A DNA stretch of 7,855 nt from an uncultured Mycoplasmatota bacterium (GTDB lineage Bacteria > Bacillota_I > Bacilli_A > RF39 > UBA660). A program made the position numbers and the translations under genes. Each line of letters opens with the position of its first letter. Within the stretch, counting starts at the first letter, position 1. The stretch covers positions 1 to 7,855 of the forward strand of contig CAMGAM010000047.1 of the NCBI GenBank assembly GCA_946007485.1, read 5' to 3'. Below the pieces are notes generated by a model. The model worked only from the letters and a program-made list of their open reading frames with translations, was not told the origin of the DNA and searched no databases. Below are positions 1 to 5,538 of the stretch, piece by piece.

Positions 1-74
1 ATGTATTTAATTGAGATTGTAGATATACTTTTGCTTCAGAAAAGCATGAAAAAGAAAATTATTTATATGAACCA

Positions 75-365
75 TTGTTATTAGATGATAAGACATTTGG
101 AATAACAGTATATGATGAGAATATTACGATGTATGAAATGATGACAATTATAGATAATGTTTTAAAATTATTGAGATTAAATTATCAGTTTTCTATTGAT
201 GGATTTTCTTATATTAGTAAAGATGAAGATGATGAATCAAAAAGAGGAATGACAATAAAAAAAATTATGAGTAATATGCATGATAAAGTTAATAATAATT
301 TACATAATGGTAAAGTTAGAAAATTGGTAGCACCAATGTTTATGGCAAGAATGATAAGAGGATAG
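75..365 (+). CDS. Uncharacterised small protein, probably 5'-broken or 5'-truncated
   Basis: I do not recognise this gene. The frame is open from 15, just after a TGA at 12-14, to a TAG at 363-365. The only standard start codon before the first internal ATG is a TTG at 75, and it has no ribosome binding site. The 20 codons before it (15-74) read like ordinary charged coding sequence. The real gene therefore probably began further upstream and is interrupted by the TGA, a frameshift or the window edge. The first in-frame ATG is at 129 and would leave 78 residues. The 96-residue product from 75 is hydrophilic, with an acidic patch (KDEDDES, residues 50-56) and a basic C-terminal half. It has no signal peptide or membrane segment. 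The coding call is moderate; the start is unsupported. Confidence 0.45.
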   Translation: MLLDDKTFGITVYDENITMYEMMTIIDNVLKLLRLNYQFSIDGFSYISKDEDDESKRGMTIKKIMSNMHDKVNNNLHNGKVRKLVAPMFMARMIRG

Positions 366-406
366 GAGATATCTTCTTTTTCTAATACTTATTCATATAA
401 TTAAGT

Positions 407-667
407 ATGAGTAAGGAAGAAGAAGCTAAATTGTTAACGATAACCGCTTTTATACTAGGATATATTCTTATTGATACTTTAAGCAGTACAGAACAGAATG
501 CTCTAGGGAATTGGCTTATGTTAGTTAGTCAAACATTATGTACAAATGGATCATATACTTTTAATAAAGAATGGAAAGGTCATATTGGTGGTGATCATAT
601 TGATATTAATAATATGTTTGATAAATTTAGAGATTCAGTTGATAAATTAAATGATATGATTAAATAG
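407..667 (+). CDS. Small conserved-looking hypothetical protein (86 aa)
   Basis: The product is 86 residues with no assigned function. Residues 8-26 are hydrophobic (LLTITAFILGYILIDTL), followed by EQNALGNWLMLVSQTL (29-44) and a polar tail with a histidine/aspartate stretch (GGDHIDINN). The LGNWLMLVSQ segment resembles short proteins of about 75-90 residues that I associate with low-GC gut Bacillota, where an amphipathic pair of helices is usual. That is recollection, not a search result. The start at 407 is the only sensible ATG, but no Shine-Dalgarno sequence precedes it. It lies 41 bp after the previous small gene on the same strand, so the two may be co-transcribed. The hydrophobic segment could be one membrane helix or a buried helix; I cannot decide. 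Function unknown. Confidence 0.6.
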   Translation: MSKEEEAKLLTITAFILGYILIDTLSSTEQNALGNWLMLVSQTLCTNGSYTFNKEWKGHIGGDHIDINNMFDKFRDSVDKLNDMIK

Positions 668-743
668 GTAGATAAATATAAATGATTGAATGATAATTAA
701 ATTATTTTTAGTTTTTTGATGGTGATATTATTGTAATGATATG

Positions 744-776
744 AGAACTAAGTGATTATATGTTCTTTTTCTTTTT
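744..776 (+). terminator. Weak terminator-like hairpin after the small genes
   Basis: AGAAC at 744-748 pairs with GTTCT at 762-766 across a 13-nt loop, followed by a run of T with one C to 776. The stem is only 5 bp, so this is a weak candidate. Its place, 80 bp after the stop at 667, fits the end of the small-gene transcript. Confidence 0.3.
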
Positions 777-826
777 AGTGATAATATAACTTTTGAATAT
801 AGATTTTTTGAAATACTTTGATTATT

Positions 827-856
827 TTGAATTAATAATTCGGTATATTATATATA
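827..856 (+). promoter_or_regulatory. Candidate sigma-A promoter for the SDR-PLP enzyme-MurD operon
   Basis: TTGAAT at 827-832 and TATATA at 851-856 are separated by 18 bp. This gives a start near 863 and a leader of about 150 nt before the SDR start at 1014. The region is so A+T-rich that such boxes occur by chance, so this is tentative. Apart from this, the hairpin at 744-776 and a 13-bp direct repeat (797-809 and 895-907), I see nothing defined in the non-coding stretch 668-1013, and no riboswitch is recognised. Confidence 0.3.
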
Positions 857-1013
857 AATAATGGACTTTAAAAAAGAATTAAGATGTTATATAGATATAG
901 ATTTTTTCTTTAAAAGATGATAAAATTATTTACAGAGAACATTTTATATTTTTATTAAGTAAATGAAATTATATGATTATTTATATATACTAATGGAAAA
1001 GATGGTGATAGGT

Positions 1014-1721
1014 ATGAAAATATTAATAATTGGTGGTAGTTCTGATATTGGAATTAATTTAGCTAAGAAATTTAAGGATAATGGACATTTGGTAATTAGT
1101 ACTTATAATAGAAATATTTTTTCTTTACCTGGAGTAGAAGTATATAAGTGTGATGTACGATATGAGGAAGATATTGAGAGAGTTATTAAATATGGATGTA
1201 AGGTATTTGATAATGATTTTATACTTATTAATTTAGCTAATATATGTATGGATAATAGTATAATGAATAAGACAAAGAAAGAATTTATGGAAGTATTAGA
1301 AGTTAATTTGGTAGGAATGTTTTTATGTAATCAGATATATTCTAGATATGTTAATGATGGAATGATTATCAATATGGCTAGTACTGATGGAATTGATACA
1401 TATTCTGAATATGGAATAGATTATGCAGTTAGTAAAGCAGGAATTATTCAGATGAGTAAGTGTATCGATAAGTATACGGAAAATAAAGTTATTTGTATTT
1501 GTCCTAATTGGATAGATAGTGATAGTACAAGACTAATGAATAAGGAATATCTTCAAAGTGAACTTGAAAGAATTGGACAGAGTAGATTAATTACAATGGA
1601 AGAACTTATTGATAGTATGTATGAGATAATAGTAGATAGTTATAACAATTCAAAAGATAAGATAGATAAAATGATTAGAATAGATATAAGGGATGATAAA
1701 TTATGGATAGAAAGAATATAG
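1014..1721 (+). CDS. Short-chain dehydrogenase/reductase (SDR) family oxidoreductase
   Basis: This is a 235-residue classical-type SDR, a cytosolic NAD(P)-dependent oxidoreductase. The Rossmann glycine motif is at residues 7-13 (GGSSDIG), with the adenine-binding Asp47 in CDV. The NNAG position is changed to NLAN (73-76), and the structural Asn98 is in VNLVG. The catalytic triad is complete: Ser123, Tyr137 and Lys141 (YAVSK). The usual PG after strand 6 is PN (164-165). Arg33 after the second strand would suit NADPH, but the substrate cannot be read. I chose ATG 1014 rather than 963 because the family begins directly with the first beta strand (MKILIIGG); the 17 residues before it are atypical and have no ribosome binding site. 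The 3' end overlaps the next gene by 19 bp, so the two are probably translationally coupled. FabG-like in type, but there is no fatty-acid context. Confidence 0.85.
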   Translation: MKILIIGGSSDIGINLAKKFKDNGHLVISTYNRNIFSLPGVEVYKCDVRYEEDIERVIKYGCKVFDNDFILINLANICMDNSIMNKTKKEFMEVLEVNLVGMFLCNQIYSRYVNDGMIINMASTDGIDTYSEYGIDYAVSKAGIIQMSKCIDKYTENKVICICPNWIDSDSTRLMNKEYLQSELERIGQSRLITMEELIDSMYEIIVDSYNNSKDKIDKMIRIDIRDDKLWIERI

Positions 1722-2953
1722 TAGAATTTGTATATGATTGTGAAGATAAGTTAAAAAAAGAATATGAAGAAATTGATAAGATAAGTTTTTTTAATAGTAT
1801 GAAAGTGCTTAAGGCTTTTCACGATAGTAAGGTAAGTGAAGCTCATTTACAAGGAACAACTGGTTATGGATATAATGATTATGGAAGAGATACTGTTGAA
1901 GAAGTATATAAAAGGGTATTTAAATGTGAAGATGCTTTGGTTAGAGGACAATTAATATCTGGAACCCATGCTTTGACAGTAGCAATGAGTGCAATGTTAA
2001 GACCTGGAGATGTAATGTTATCAATTACGGGTAAACCATATGATACTTTGGATAAAGTTATTGGAATAACTCCAAATGATAGTAGTCTTATTAGTTATGG
2101 AATTAAGTATGAACAAGTAGATTTAGTAGATAATGAATTTAATAAAGAAGCAATATATAAAATTTTACTTAGTAAGAGAGTTAAGTTAATAACAATTCAA
2201 AGAAGTAAAGGGTATTCGACAAGAGAGAGTATTGGAATTTCAAAATTAGAAAAGATTATTAGTGATATTAGAAAAGTTGATAAAGAAGTAATTATCATGG
2301 TCGATAATTGTTATTGTGAATTTGTTTCTTATAAAGAACCTACGGAAGTAGGGGCAGATTTAGTAGTCGGTAGTTTAATTAAAAATTTAGGAGCAGGAAT
2401 GGCGACGAATGGAGCTTATATATGTGGTAAGAAAAATTTAATAGAATTATGTGCTGAGAGATTAAATGTTCCAGGTCAGGCTAAAGAAGTAGGTCCATCA
2501 GGTACTAATAATCGTATGTTTTTACTTGGACTTTATATGGCTCCTTCAGTAGTTAGTAGTAGCCTTAAGACTATGACTTTATTTAGTTATGCAATGGAGA
2601 AATTAGGATATAAAGTATCTCCTAGATACAATGAAGTTAAGGCTGATATTGTTTTAAATATTGAATTTAGAAATAAATATAAATTGATTGATTTTTGTAA
2701 AGCAATTCAAAGTAGTTCAGCAATAGATTCTTTTGTTGAACCAACACCATCTGATATGCCTGGATATGATAGTCAAGTAATAATGGCTTCTGGATCATTT
2801 ACTCAAGGATCTTCAATAGAACTATCTTGTGATGGACCGTTAAGGGAACCATATATTGCATATTTACAGGGATCATTAACATATGATTATGGTAAGATAG
2901 CAGTAATTAATGTGGTTAGTAAGTTCTATGATGAAGGAAAGATGAATAGATAA
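1703..2953 (+). CDS. PLP-dependent methionine gamma-lyase / 'aluminum resistance' family protein
   Basis: The 416-residue product matches the methionine gamma-lyase family often annotated as aluminum resistance protein, a fold-type I PLP enzyme distantly related to Cys/Met metabolism lyases. Visible landmarks are SGTHA (86-90) in the phosphate-binding area, the cofactor-pairing Asp201 in VDNCYCEF, and the Schiff-base lysine Lys227 in GSLIKN, with the family's glycine-rich stretch after it (LGAGMATNGAYICG). A C-terminal SGSFTQGSSIELSCDGPLR segment (363-381) is also typical. Length is normal for the family. Start 1703 is supported by AAGGGA at 1688-1693. The gene begins inside the SDR gene and ends 26 bp before murD, so the three form one transcription unit. 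Actual substrate and any role in metal tolerance are unproven in this family. Confidence 0.88.
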   Translation: MDRKNIVEFVYDCEDKLKKEYEEIDKISFFNSMKVLKAFHDSKVSEAHLQGTTGYGYNDYGRDTVEEVYKRVFKCEDALVRGQLISGTHALTVAMSAMLRPGDVMLSITGKPYDTLDKVIGITPNDSSLISYGIKYEQVDLVDNEFNKEAIYKILLSKRVKLITIQRSKGYSTRESIGISKLEKIISDIRKVDKEVIIMVDNCYCEFVSYKEPTEVGADLVVGSLIKNLGAGMATNGAYICGKKNLIELCAERLNVPGQAKEVGPSGTNNRMFLLGLYMAPSVVSSSLKTMTLFSYAMEKLGYKVSPRYNEVKADIVLNIEFRNKYKLIDFCKAIQSSSAIDSFVEPTPSDMPGYDSQVIMASGSFTQGSSIELSCDGPLREPYIAYLQGSLTYDYGKIAVINVVSKFYDEGKMNR

Positions 2954-2979
2954 TTTATATTTTTAAATATGGAGGATAT

Positions 2980-4320
2980 ATGAATAAGAAAATATTAGAT
3001 TTTAATGAAAGATTAAAGAAAAGTAAGATAGCTATTATTGGACTTGGTGTTAGTAATATTCCTTTATTAGATTACTTATATGATCTAGGTTGTGATGTTT
3101 CAATCTTTAGTGATAAGAAAATTGAGATTGATTTATCTAAGTATAAATATTCGATTTATGAAGGGGAAGGTTGCTTAGATAAACTAGTTGGATTTGATAT
3201 TATTTTTAGATCTCCAGGATGTTTACCTACGAGAAGAGAACTTGTTTTAGAAAAAGAGAGAGGAGCTTATATTACAACGGAAGTAGAAGAAGTAATAAAG
3301 AATTGTCCTTGTAAGGTAATTGGGGTTACTGGTTCTGATGGAAAAACTACAACAACAACACTAATTGATTTAGTTCTTAGAGCTAACGGATATAAAACTT
3401 TTCTTGGTGGAAATATAGGATTTCCTTTATTTACTAAAATAAGTGAGATGCATGAAGATGATATTGTAGTTTTAGAACTTTCTTCTTTTCAACTTATGGG
3501 AATGGATGTTAGTCCTTCAATATCAGTAATTACTAATATTAGTCCTAACCATTTAGATAAACATAAAGATTTTCAAGAGTATGTGATGGCTAAATGTAAT
3601 ATATTTAATAATAGTGATGATTCTGTTTTGGTGCTTAATTATGATAATGAGATTACTAGAGAATTAAAATCTAAGAGAGAGATTAGATATTTTAGTAGAT
3701 ATGAAAAAACAAATGCTTTTTATGTAGAAAATGGTTATATATGTTATGGGGATGATTTGGTATTTGATACGAAGAAGCTTCATATAAGAGGAATACATAA
3801 TCATGAAAATATTTGTGCATGTATGAGTGCACTTATGGGAATGGTTGATTTAGATAAATCTTTTTTAGCAATAGAAAAATTTAATGGTGTAGAACATAGA
3901 TTAGAGTTTGTAAGAGAGATTAATGGTGTTAAGTGGTATAATGATTCAGTATCTTCTAGTCCTACAAGAACAATAGCAGGATTAAATTCATATGATGAAG
4001 ATATTGTTCTTATTGCTGGGGGATATGATAAGAATTTGGATTATTCTCCATTAGCAGAGCCAATTCTAAGCAAAGTTTCTAAATTAATTTTATTTGGTGA
4101 TACGAAGGAAAAGATTTATCAGGCGGTTATGGATAAGAAGAAGGATGAAACAATAGAGATATTTAAATGTAATAGTTTATCAGAGGTAGTAGAAAAGGCT
4201 TATCAAGTAGCAAAGACTGGGGAGGTAGTGCTATTTAGTCCGGCATCGGCTTCGTTTGATATGTTTAAGAACTTTGCGGATAGAGGGATACAGTTTAAAG
4301 AGATGGTTAAGGGGCTTTAA
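2980..4320 (+). CDS. murD: UDP-N-acetylmuramoyl-L-alanine--D-glutamate ligase (MurD)
   Basis: MurD adds D-glutamate to UDP-MurNAc-L-Ala in the cytoplasm using ATP, the second amino acid step of peptidoglycan precursor synthesis. The 446-residue product has the three Mur ligase domains. The N-terminal Rossmann-like UDP-binding part begins with IIGLGVSN (19-26). The central ATPase has the P-loop at 115-124 (GVTGSDGKTT), the glutamate-containing LELSSFQL (165-172), NHLDKH (190-195) and Lys205 at the usual carbamylated-lysine position. The C-terminal domain has HRLEFV (306-311), NDSVSSSP (321-328) in place of the common NDSKATN, and the signature SPASASFDMFKNF (420-432). GGAGG at 2971-2975 fixes the start. 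It lies 26 bp behind the PLP-enzyme gene rather than beside mraY, ftsW or murG, so it is outside a standard division-and-wall cluster. Confidence 0.95.
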   Translation: MNKKILDFNERLKKSKIAIIGLGVSNIPLLDYLYDLGCDVSIFSDKKIEIDLSKYKYSIYEGEGCLDKLVGFDIIFRSPGCLPTRRELVLEKERGAYITTEVEEVIKNCPCKVIGVTGSDGKTTTTTLIDLVLRANGYKTFLGGNIGFPLFTKISEMHEDDIVVLELSSFQLMGMDVSPSISVITNISPNHLDKHKDFQEYVMAKCNIFNNSDDSVLVLNYDNEITRELKSKREIRYFSRYEKTNAFYVENGYICYGDDLVFDTKKLHIRGIHNHENICACMSALMGMVDLDKSFLAIEKFNGVEHRLEFVREINGVKWYNDSVSSSPTRTIAGLNSYDEDIVLIAGGYDKNLDYSPLAEPILSKVSKLILFGDTKEKIYQAVMDKKKDETIEIFKCNSLSEVVEKAYQVAKTGEVVLFSPASASFDMFKNFADRGIQFKEMVKGL

Positions 4321-4400
4321 TTTATAAGTCATTGGAAGAAAAATTTACAAATTTTAGAAAAAGTATTGCAATTATTTTAAATATATATTACAATAATATT

Positions 4401-4435
4401 GTCATAATAAACAAAATATTATGACCAACCTTTTT
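4401..4435 (+). terminator. Terminator of the murD operon
   Basis: GTCATAATA (4401-4409) pairs perfectly with TATTATGAC (4417-4425) around a 7-nt loop. Five T residues follow at 4431-4435 after a 5-nt gap. The stem is A/T-rich and the T tract is slightly displaced, so efficiency is uncertain, but its position 80 bp after murD is right. Confidence 0.5.
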
Positions 4436-4464
4436 ACACTCGCTACGAATAAATGTAGGAGTGT
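4436..4464. repeat. Bulged inverted repeat at the presumed chromosome/element junction
   Basis: ACACTC (4436-4441) and CTAC (4443-4446) pair with GTAG (4455-4458) and GAGTGT (4459-4464). This gives ten base pairs with a single bulged G at 4442 and an 8-nt loop. No T tract follows, so it is not an ordinary terminator. It lies in the junction region and could be a remnant of an RNA or a recombination-site element. Confidence 0.4.
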
Positions 4465-4483
4465 TCAACCAAAACCCCCTGAA

Positions 4484-4514
4484 GAGAGCATTTAACCGTG
4501 CTCTCATTTTTTAT
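4484..4514 (+). terminator. Rho-independent terminator-like hairpin
   Basis: GAGAGCA (4484-4490) pairs with TGCTCTC (4499-4505) around an 8-nt loop, followed by ATTTTTTAT. This is the strongest terminator in the junction and no gene directly precedes it. It may insulate the element from murD transcription, or be the tail of a short RNA or of a gene lost on integration. Confidence 0.6.
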
Positions 4515-4560
4515 GCCCATTTTATAAGGGTTTGCGAGGCATCGATATTGCTAAAATAAT

Positions 4561-4581
4561 TTTAGGTACAATTTAGGTACA
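4561..4581 (+). repeat. Tandem direct repeat TTTAGGTACA x2
   Basis: TTTAGGTACA occurs at 4561-4570 and again at 4572-4581, separated by one A, so the period is 11 bp. Helical phasing suggests two protomers binding on the same DNA face, most likely integrase or excisionase. Confidence 0.7.
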
Positions 4582-4660
4582 AAAAAATTGACTTTTAAAA
4601 TAGTTCATTGAGAAAAAGTGCCGAAAGTGGCAAAAATTATCAATGGTTTTTTTACAGTGG

Positions 4661-4748
4661 TACGGACAATATAGATTTTATCCGTATAGTTGTAATGGCA
4701 TTATACCGCAAACGGTAGGATATAAATGGCATAAGACCATGGTATAAT
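4661..4748 (+). promoter_or_regulatory. Promoter/operator region of the zinc-ribbon gene
   Basis: TATAAT at 4743-4748 is a perfect -10 box placed to start transcription near 4755, just ahead of the ribosome binding site at 4757. No good -35 box sits 16-18 bp upstream. Around it are several possible protein-binding sites: TACGGA/TCCGTA (4661-4666, 4681-4686), TACCG/CGGTA (4704-4708, 4713-4717), the palindrome ACCATGGT (4736-4743) overlapping the -10 box, and two ATGGCAT copies (4695-4701, 4726-4732) 31 bp apart. This suggests regulated rather than constitutive expression. Confidence 0.4.
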
Positions 4749-4768
4749 ACATTATGAGGAGATGTCTT

Positions 4769-4963
4769 ATGGAAAAGAAAGAAGAAATAATTAGTAATAA
4801 AATTAAATGTAAAAAATGTGGAGATATTATAGAATCAAAAAGTACTAATGATTATAAAAGATGTTCATGTGGAGCAGTAGCAGTTGATGGCGGTATAGAT
4901 TATTTAAAAAGAGTTGGTAATGAAGAAGATTACAAAGAATTATCTATAATTAAAAAACACTAG
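4769..4963 (+). CDS. Small zinc-ribbon protein (DUF7695-like)
   Basis: The product is a 64-residue cytosolic protein with a probable zinc-binding knuckle: Cys14-x2-Cys17 and Cys32-x-Cys34. The loop around Asn27-Tyr29 and the GAVAVDGGIDYLKR segment (35-48) resemble a small family of mobile-element and Bacillota proteins that I recall as DUF7695. No activity is known to me. I place the start at ATG 4769 because AGGAG (4757-4761) lies 7 bp before it; the earlier in-frame ATG at 4754 falls about where transcription should start and has no ribosome binding site. Its last codons overlap a hairpin that serves the convergent DUF3892 gene. It is the first cargo gene after the presumed att end. DNA or RNA binding is plausible for a zinc ribbon but not shown. 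Confidence 0.75.
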   Translation: MEKKEEIISNKIKCKKCGDIIESKSTNDYKRCSCGAVAVDGGIDYLKRVGNEEDYKELSIIKKH

Positions 4964-4975
4964 CCAAAGCTAGTG
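4952..4975 (-). terminator. Terminator of the DUF3892 gene, overlapping the convergent gene's stop
   Basis: CACTAGC (4958-4964) pairs with GCTAGTG (4969-4975) around CAAA. Read on the - strand, the hairpin is followed by six T residues (4952-4957), ideal for the DUF3892 transcript ending at 5000. The + strand zinc-ribbon stop codon (4961-4963) lies in the stem. The + side lacks a T tract, so it is mainly a - strand terminator. Confidence 0.7.
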
Positions 4976-4999
4976 CTTGTGTAAGATAATAAACCACAG

Positions 5000-5215
5000 T
5001 TATTCGAGATTGTCTTTTTTATTGCCATTTGGTTTTGATACTGGAGTTTTACCACTGCTATCATGTTTAATGTAATATCTATCACTATAAACAGAGCTGC
5101 CACTTTCAATTCTTTTTACAAATTGATTAAGTGTCATTTTGTGATGATTCCCAGTGTTAATGAACAAATCGTTTTTGCCTGTACTTGTTTGATGTATAGC
5201 CTTAACTGTTGCCAT
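5000..5215 (-). CDS. DUF3892 domain-containing protein
   Basis: The 71-residue product is a small soluble protein of the DUF3892 family. Recognisable parts are the N-terminal strand MATVKAIHQTS, the central NTGNHHKMTLNQFVKRIESG stretch (20-39), SVYSDRYYI (41-49), and a C-terminal tail with PVSKPNGN (58-65). The family has no established function; members are common in Bacillota and often sit beside mobile-element genes. The start is fixed by AAAGGAAG about 7 nt upstream on the - strand (around 5223-5230). It faces the zinc-ribbon gene and diverges from the defence operon, from which it is separated by 323 bp of regulatory sequence. Its 3' untranslated part contains the 14-nt sequence also found upstream at 5334-5347. 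A role in controlling the neighbouring operon is possible but unsupported by the protein itself. Confidence 0.82.
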   Translation of the reverse strand: MATVKAIHQTSTGKNDLFINTGNHHKMTLNQFVKRIESGSSVYSDRYYIKHDSSGKTPVSKPNGNKKDNLE

Positions 5216-5239
5216 AATAACACTTCCTTTCTTTAAAAC

Positions 5240-5314
5240 GGATTTACAATCCTATTAAAAGAAAATGTTTTAAGATCACAAAAGTGTGATATACTAATAA
5301 TAGGATGTTAATCC
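5240..5314. repeat. Imperfect long inverted repeat enclosing a palindrome
   Basis: The outer arms are GGATTTACAATCCTATTA (5240-5257) and TAATAGGATGTTAATCC (5298-5314). The second, read on the other strand, matches the first at 16 positions with one mismatch and one single-base gap. In the 40-bp spacer lies ATCACA-AAAG-TGTGAT (5275-5290). The block sits in the leader of the DUF3892 gene and overlaps candidate promoters on both strands, so it is a likely regulatory target for DNA-binding protein or for RNA folding. Confidence 0.65.
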
Positions 5315-5316
5315 AA
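5288..5316 (-). promoter_or_regulatory. Candidate promoter for the DUF3892 gene
   Basis: On the - strand, TTGGAT (complement of 5311-5316) and TATATC (complement of 5288-5293) are 17 bp apart, giving a start near 5281 and a leader of about 65 nt. The -10 box overlaps the TGTGAT arm of the palindrome, so a protein bound there would block it. Both boxes are imperfect. Confidence 0.3.
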
Positions 5317-5380
5317 AATTAGTTTGTGAGATGTATTATCTTACACATTGAGGAGAAGTTTTGCAGAACTTCTTTTTATT
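5302..5380 (+). ncRNA. Possible short terminated RNA upstream of the defence operon
   Basis: A -10-like TATACT at 5290-5295 (with only a poor -35-like TTTTAA around 5268-5273) would start a + strand transcript near 5302. It would end at the good terminator of 5354-5380, giving about 80 nt with no convincing coding sequence. It would carry the 14-nt stretch 5334-5347 that is also present in the DUF3892 mRNA tail. The alternative is that the terminator merely stops read-through into the operon. This is a hypothesis. Confidence 0.25.
5354..5380 (+). terminator. Rho-independent terminator before the defence operon
   Basis: AGAAGTT (5354-5360) pairs with AACTTCT (5367-5373) around a 6-nt loop, followed by TTTTTATTT. 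An outer pair GAGGA (5350-5354) and TCCTC (5381-5385) could extend or compete with the structure. No annotated + strand gene lies directly before it. Confidence 0.65.
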
Positions 5381-5426
5381 TCCTCATAACAATTATATCA
5401 CAACATAATTAAAAAAACAGCATTAA

Positions 5427-5443
5427 ATGTGAAAAAATCACAT
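5427..5443. promoter_or_regulatory. Operator-like palindrome upstream of the defence operon promoter
   Basis: ATGTGA (5427-5432), a 5-A spacer, and TCACAT (5438-5443) form a perfect inverted repeat ending 7 bp before the -35 box at 5451. It shares the TGTGA/TCACA half-site with the palindrome at 5275-5290 and other copies in the region. Confidence 0.5.
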
Positions 5444-5450
5444 AAAAGTA

Positions 5451-5478
5451 TTGATTTTTTATAAAAAAGATGTATAAT
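5451..5478 (+). promoter_or_regulatory. Sigma-A-type promoter of the ATPase-RloB operon
   Basis: TTGATT (5451-5456) and a perfect TATAAT (5473-5478) are 16 bp apart, predicting a start near 5485 and a leader of about 54 nt. A TCACA copy at 5484-5488 lies at the predicted start and the palindrome 5427-5443 just upstream, both well placed for control. Confidence 0.6.
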
Positions 5479-5538
5479 AACCTTCACAAATGAGAAAAAT
5501 TGTAATATAATTATATTAAGAATAGGAGGATTGTTAAT

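Larger units (their letters stand above)
4436..4590. other. Probable att / integrase arm-site end of an integrated element
   Basis: The region holds two hairpins, a less A+T-rich stretch around 4526-4550 (GGGTTTGCGAGGCATCGAT) and two copies of TTTAGGTACA at 4561-4570 and 4572-4581, 11 bp or about one helical turn apart. Short, helically phased direct repeats next to a core site are characteristic of arm-type sites bound by the N-terminal domain of phage-type tyrosine recombinases, and the C-terminus of such a recombinase is encoded at 7737-7855. The exact core sequence cannot be set because the other end of the element is outside the window. This is inference from composition, repeats and context. 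Confidence 0.4.

Noticed and set aside
12..14. TGA at 12-14 read as tryptophan (Mycoplasma code)
   Set aside because: All Trp codons checked in the window are TGG and the long genes contain no in-frame TGA, so the standard code fits.
797..907. 13-bp direct repeat ATATAGATTTTTT (797-809 and 895-907)
   Set aside because: Low-complexity A/T sequence in an A+T-rich leader; no third copy or structure supports a function.
963..1013. Upstream ATG at 963 giving a 252-residue SDR
   Set aside because: The extra 17 residues are unlike SDR N-termini, no ribosome binding site precedes 963, and the Rossmann strand starts right at ATG 1014.
4436..4590. tRNA or tmRNA gene as the integration target
   Set aside because: No cloverleaf, T-arm GGTTCGAATCC-type sequence or CCA end could be found; only simple hairpins.
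4754..4768. Upstream ATG at 4754 for the zinc-ribbon gene
   Set aside because: It coincides with the predicted transcription start and has no ribosome binding site; AGGAG at 4757-4761 serves ATG 4769.
5361..5408. 15-codon mini-ORF starting at TTG 5361 behind AGGAG (5351-5355)
   Set aside because: It begins inside a terminator loop, has a rare start and no recognisable features; the hairpin explains the sequence better.
5240..5443. CRISPR array
   Set aside because: The repeats are inverted and irregularly spaced, without repeat-spacer periodicity, and there are no cas genes.
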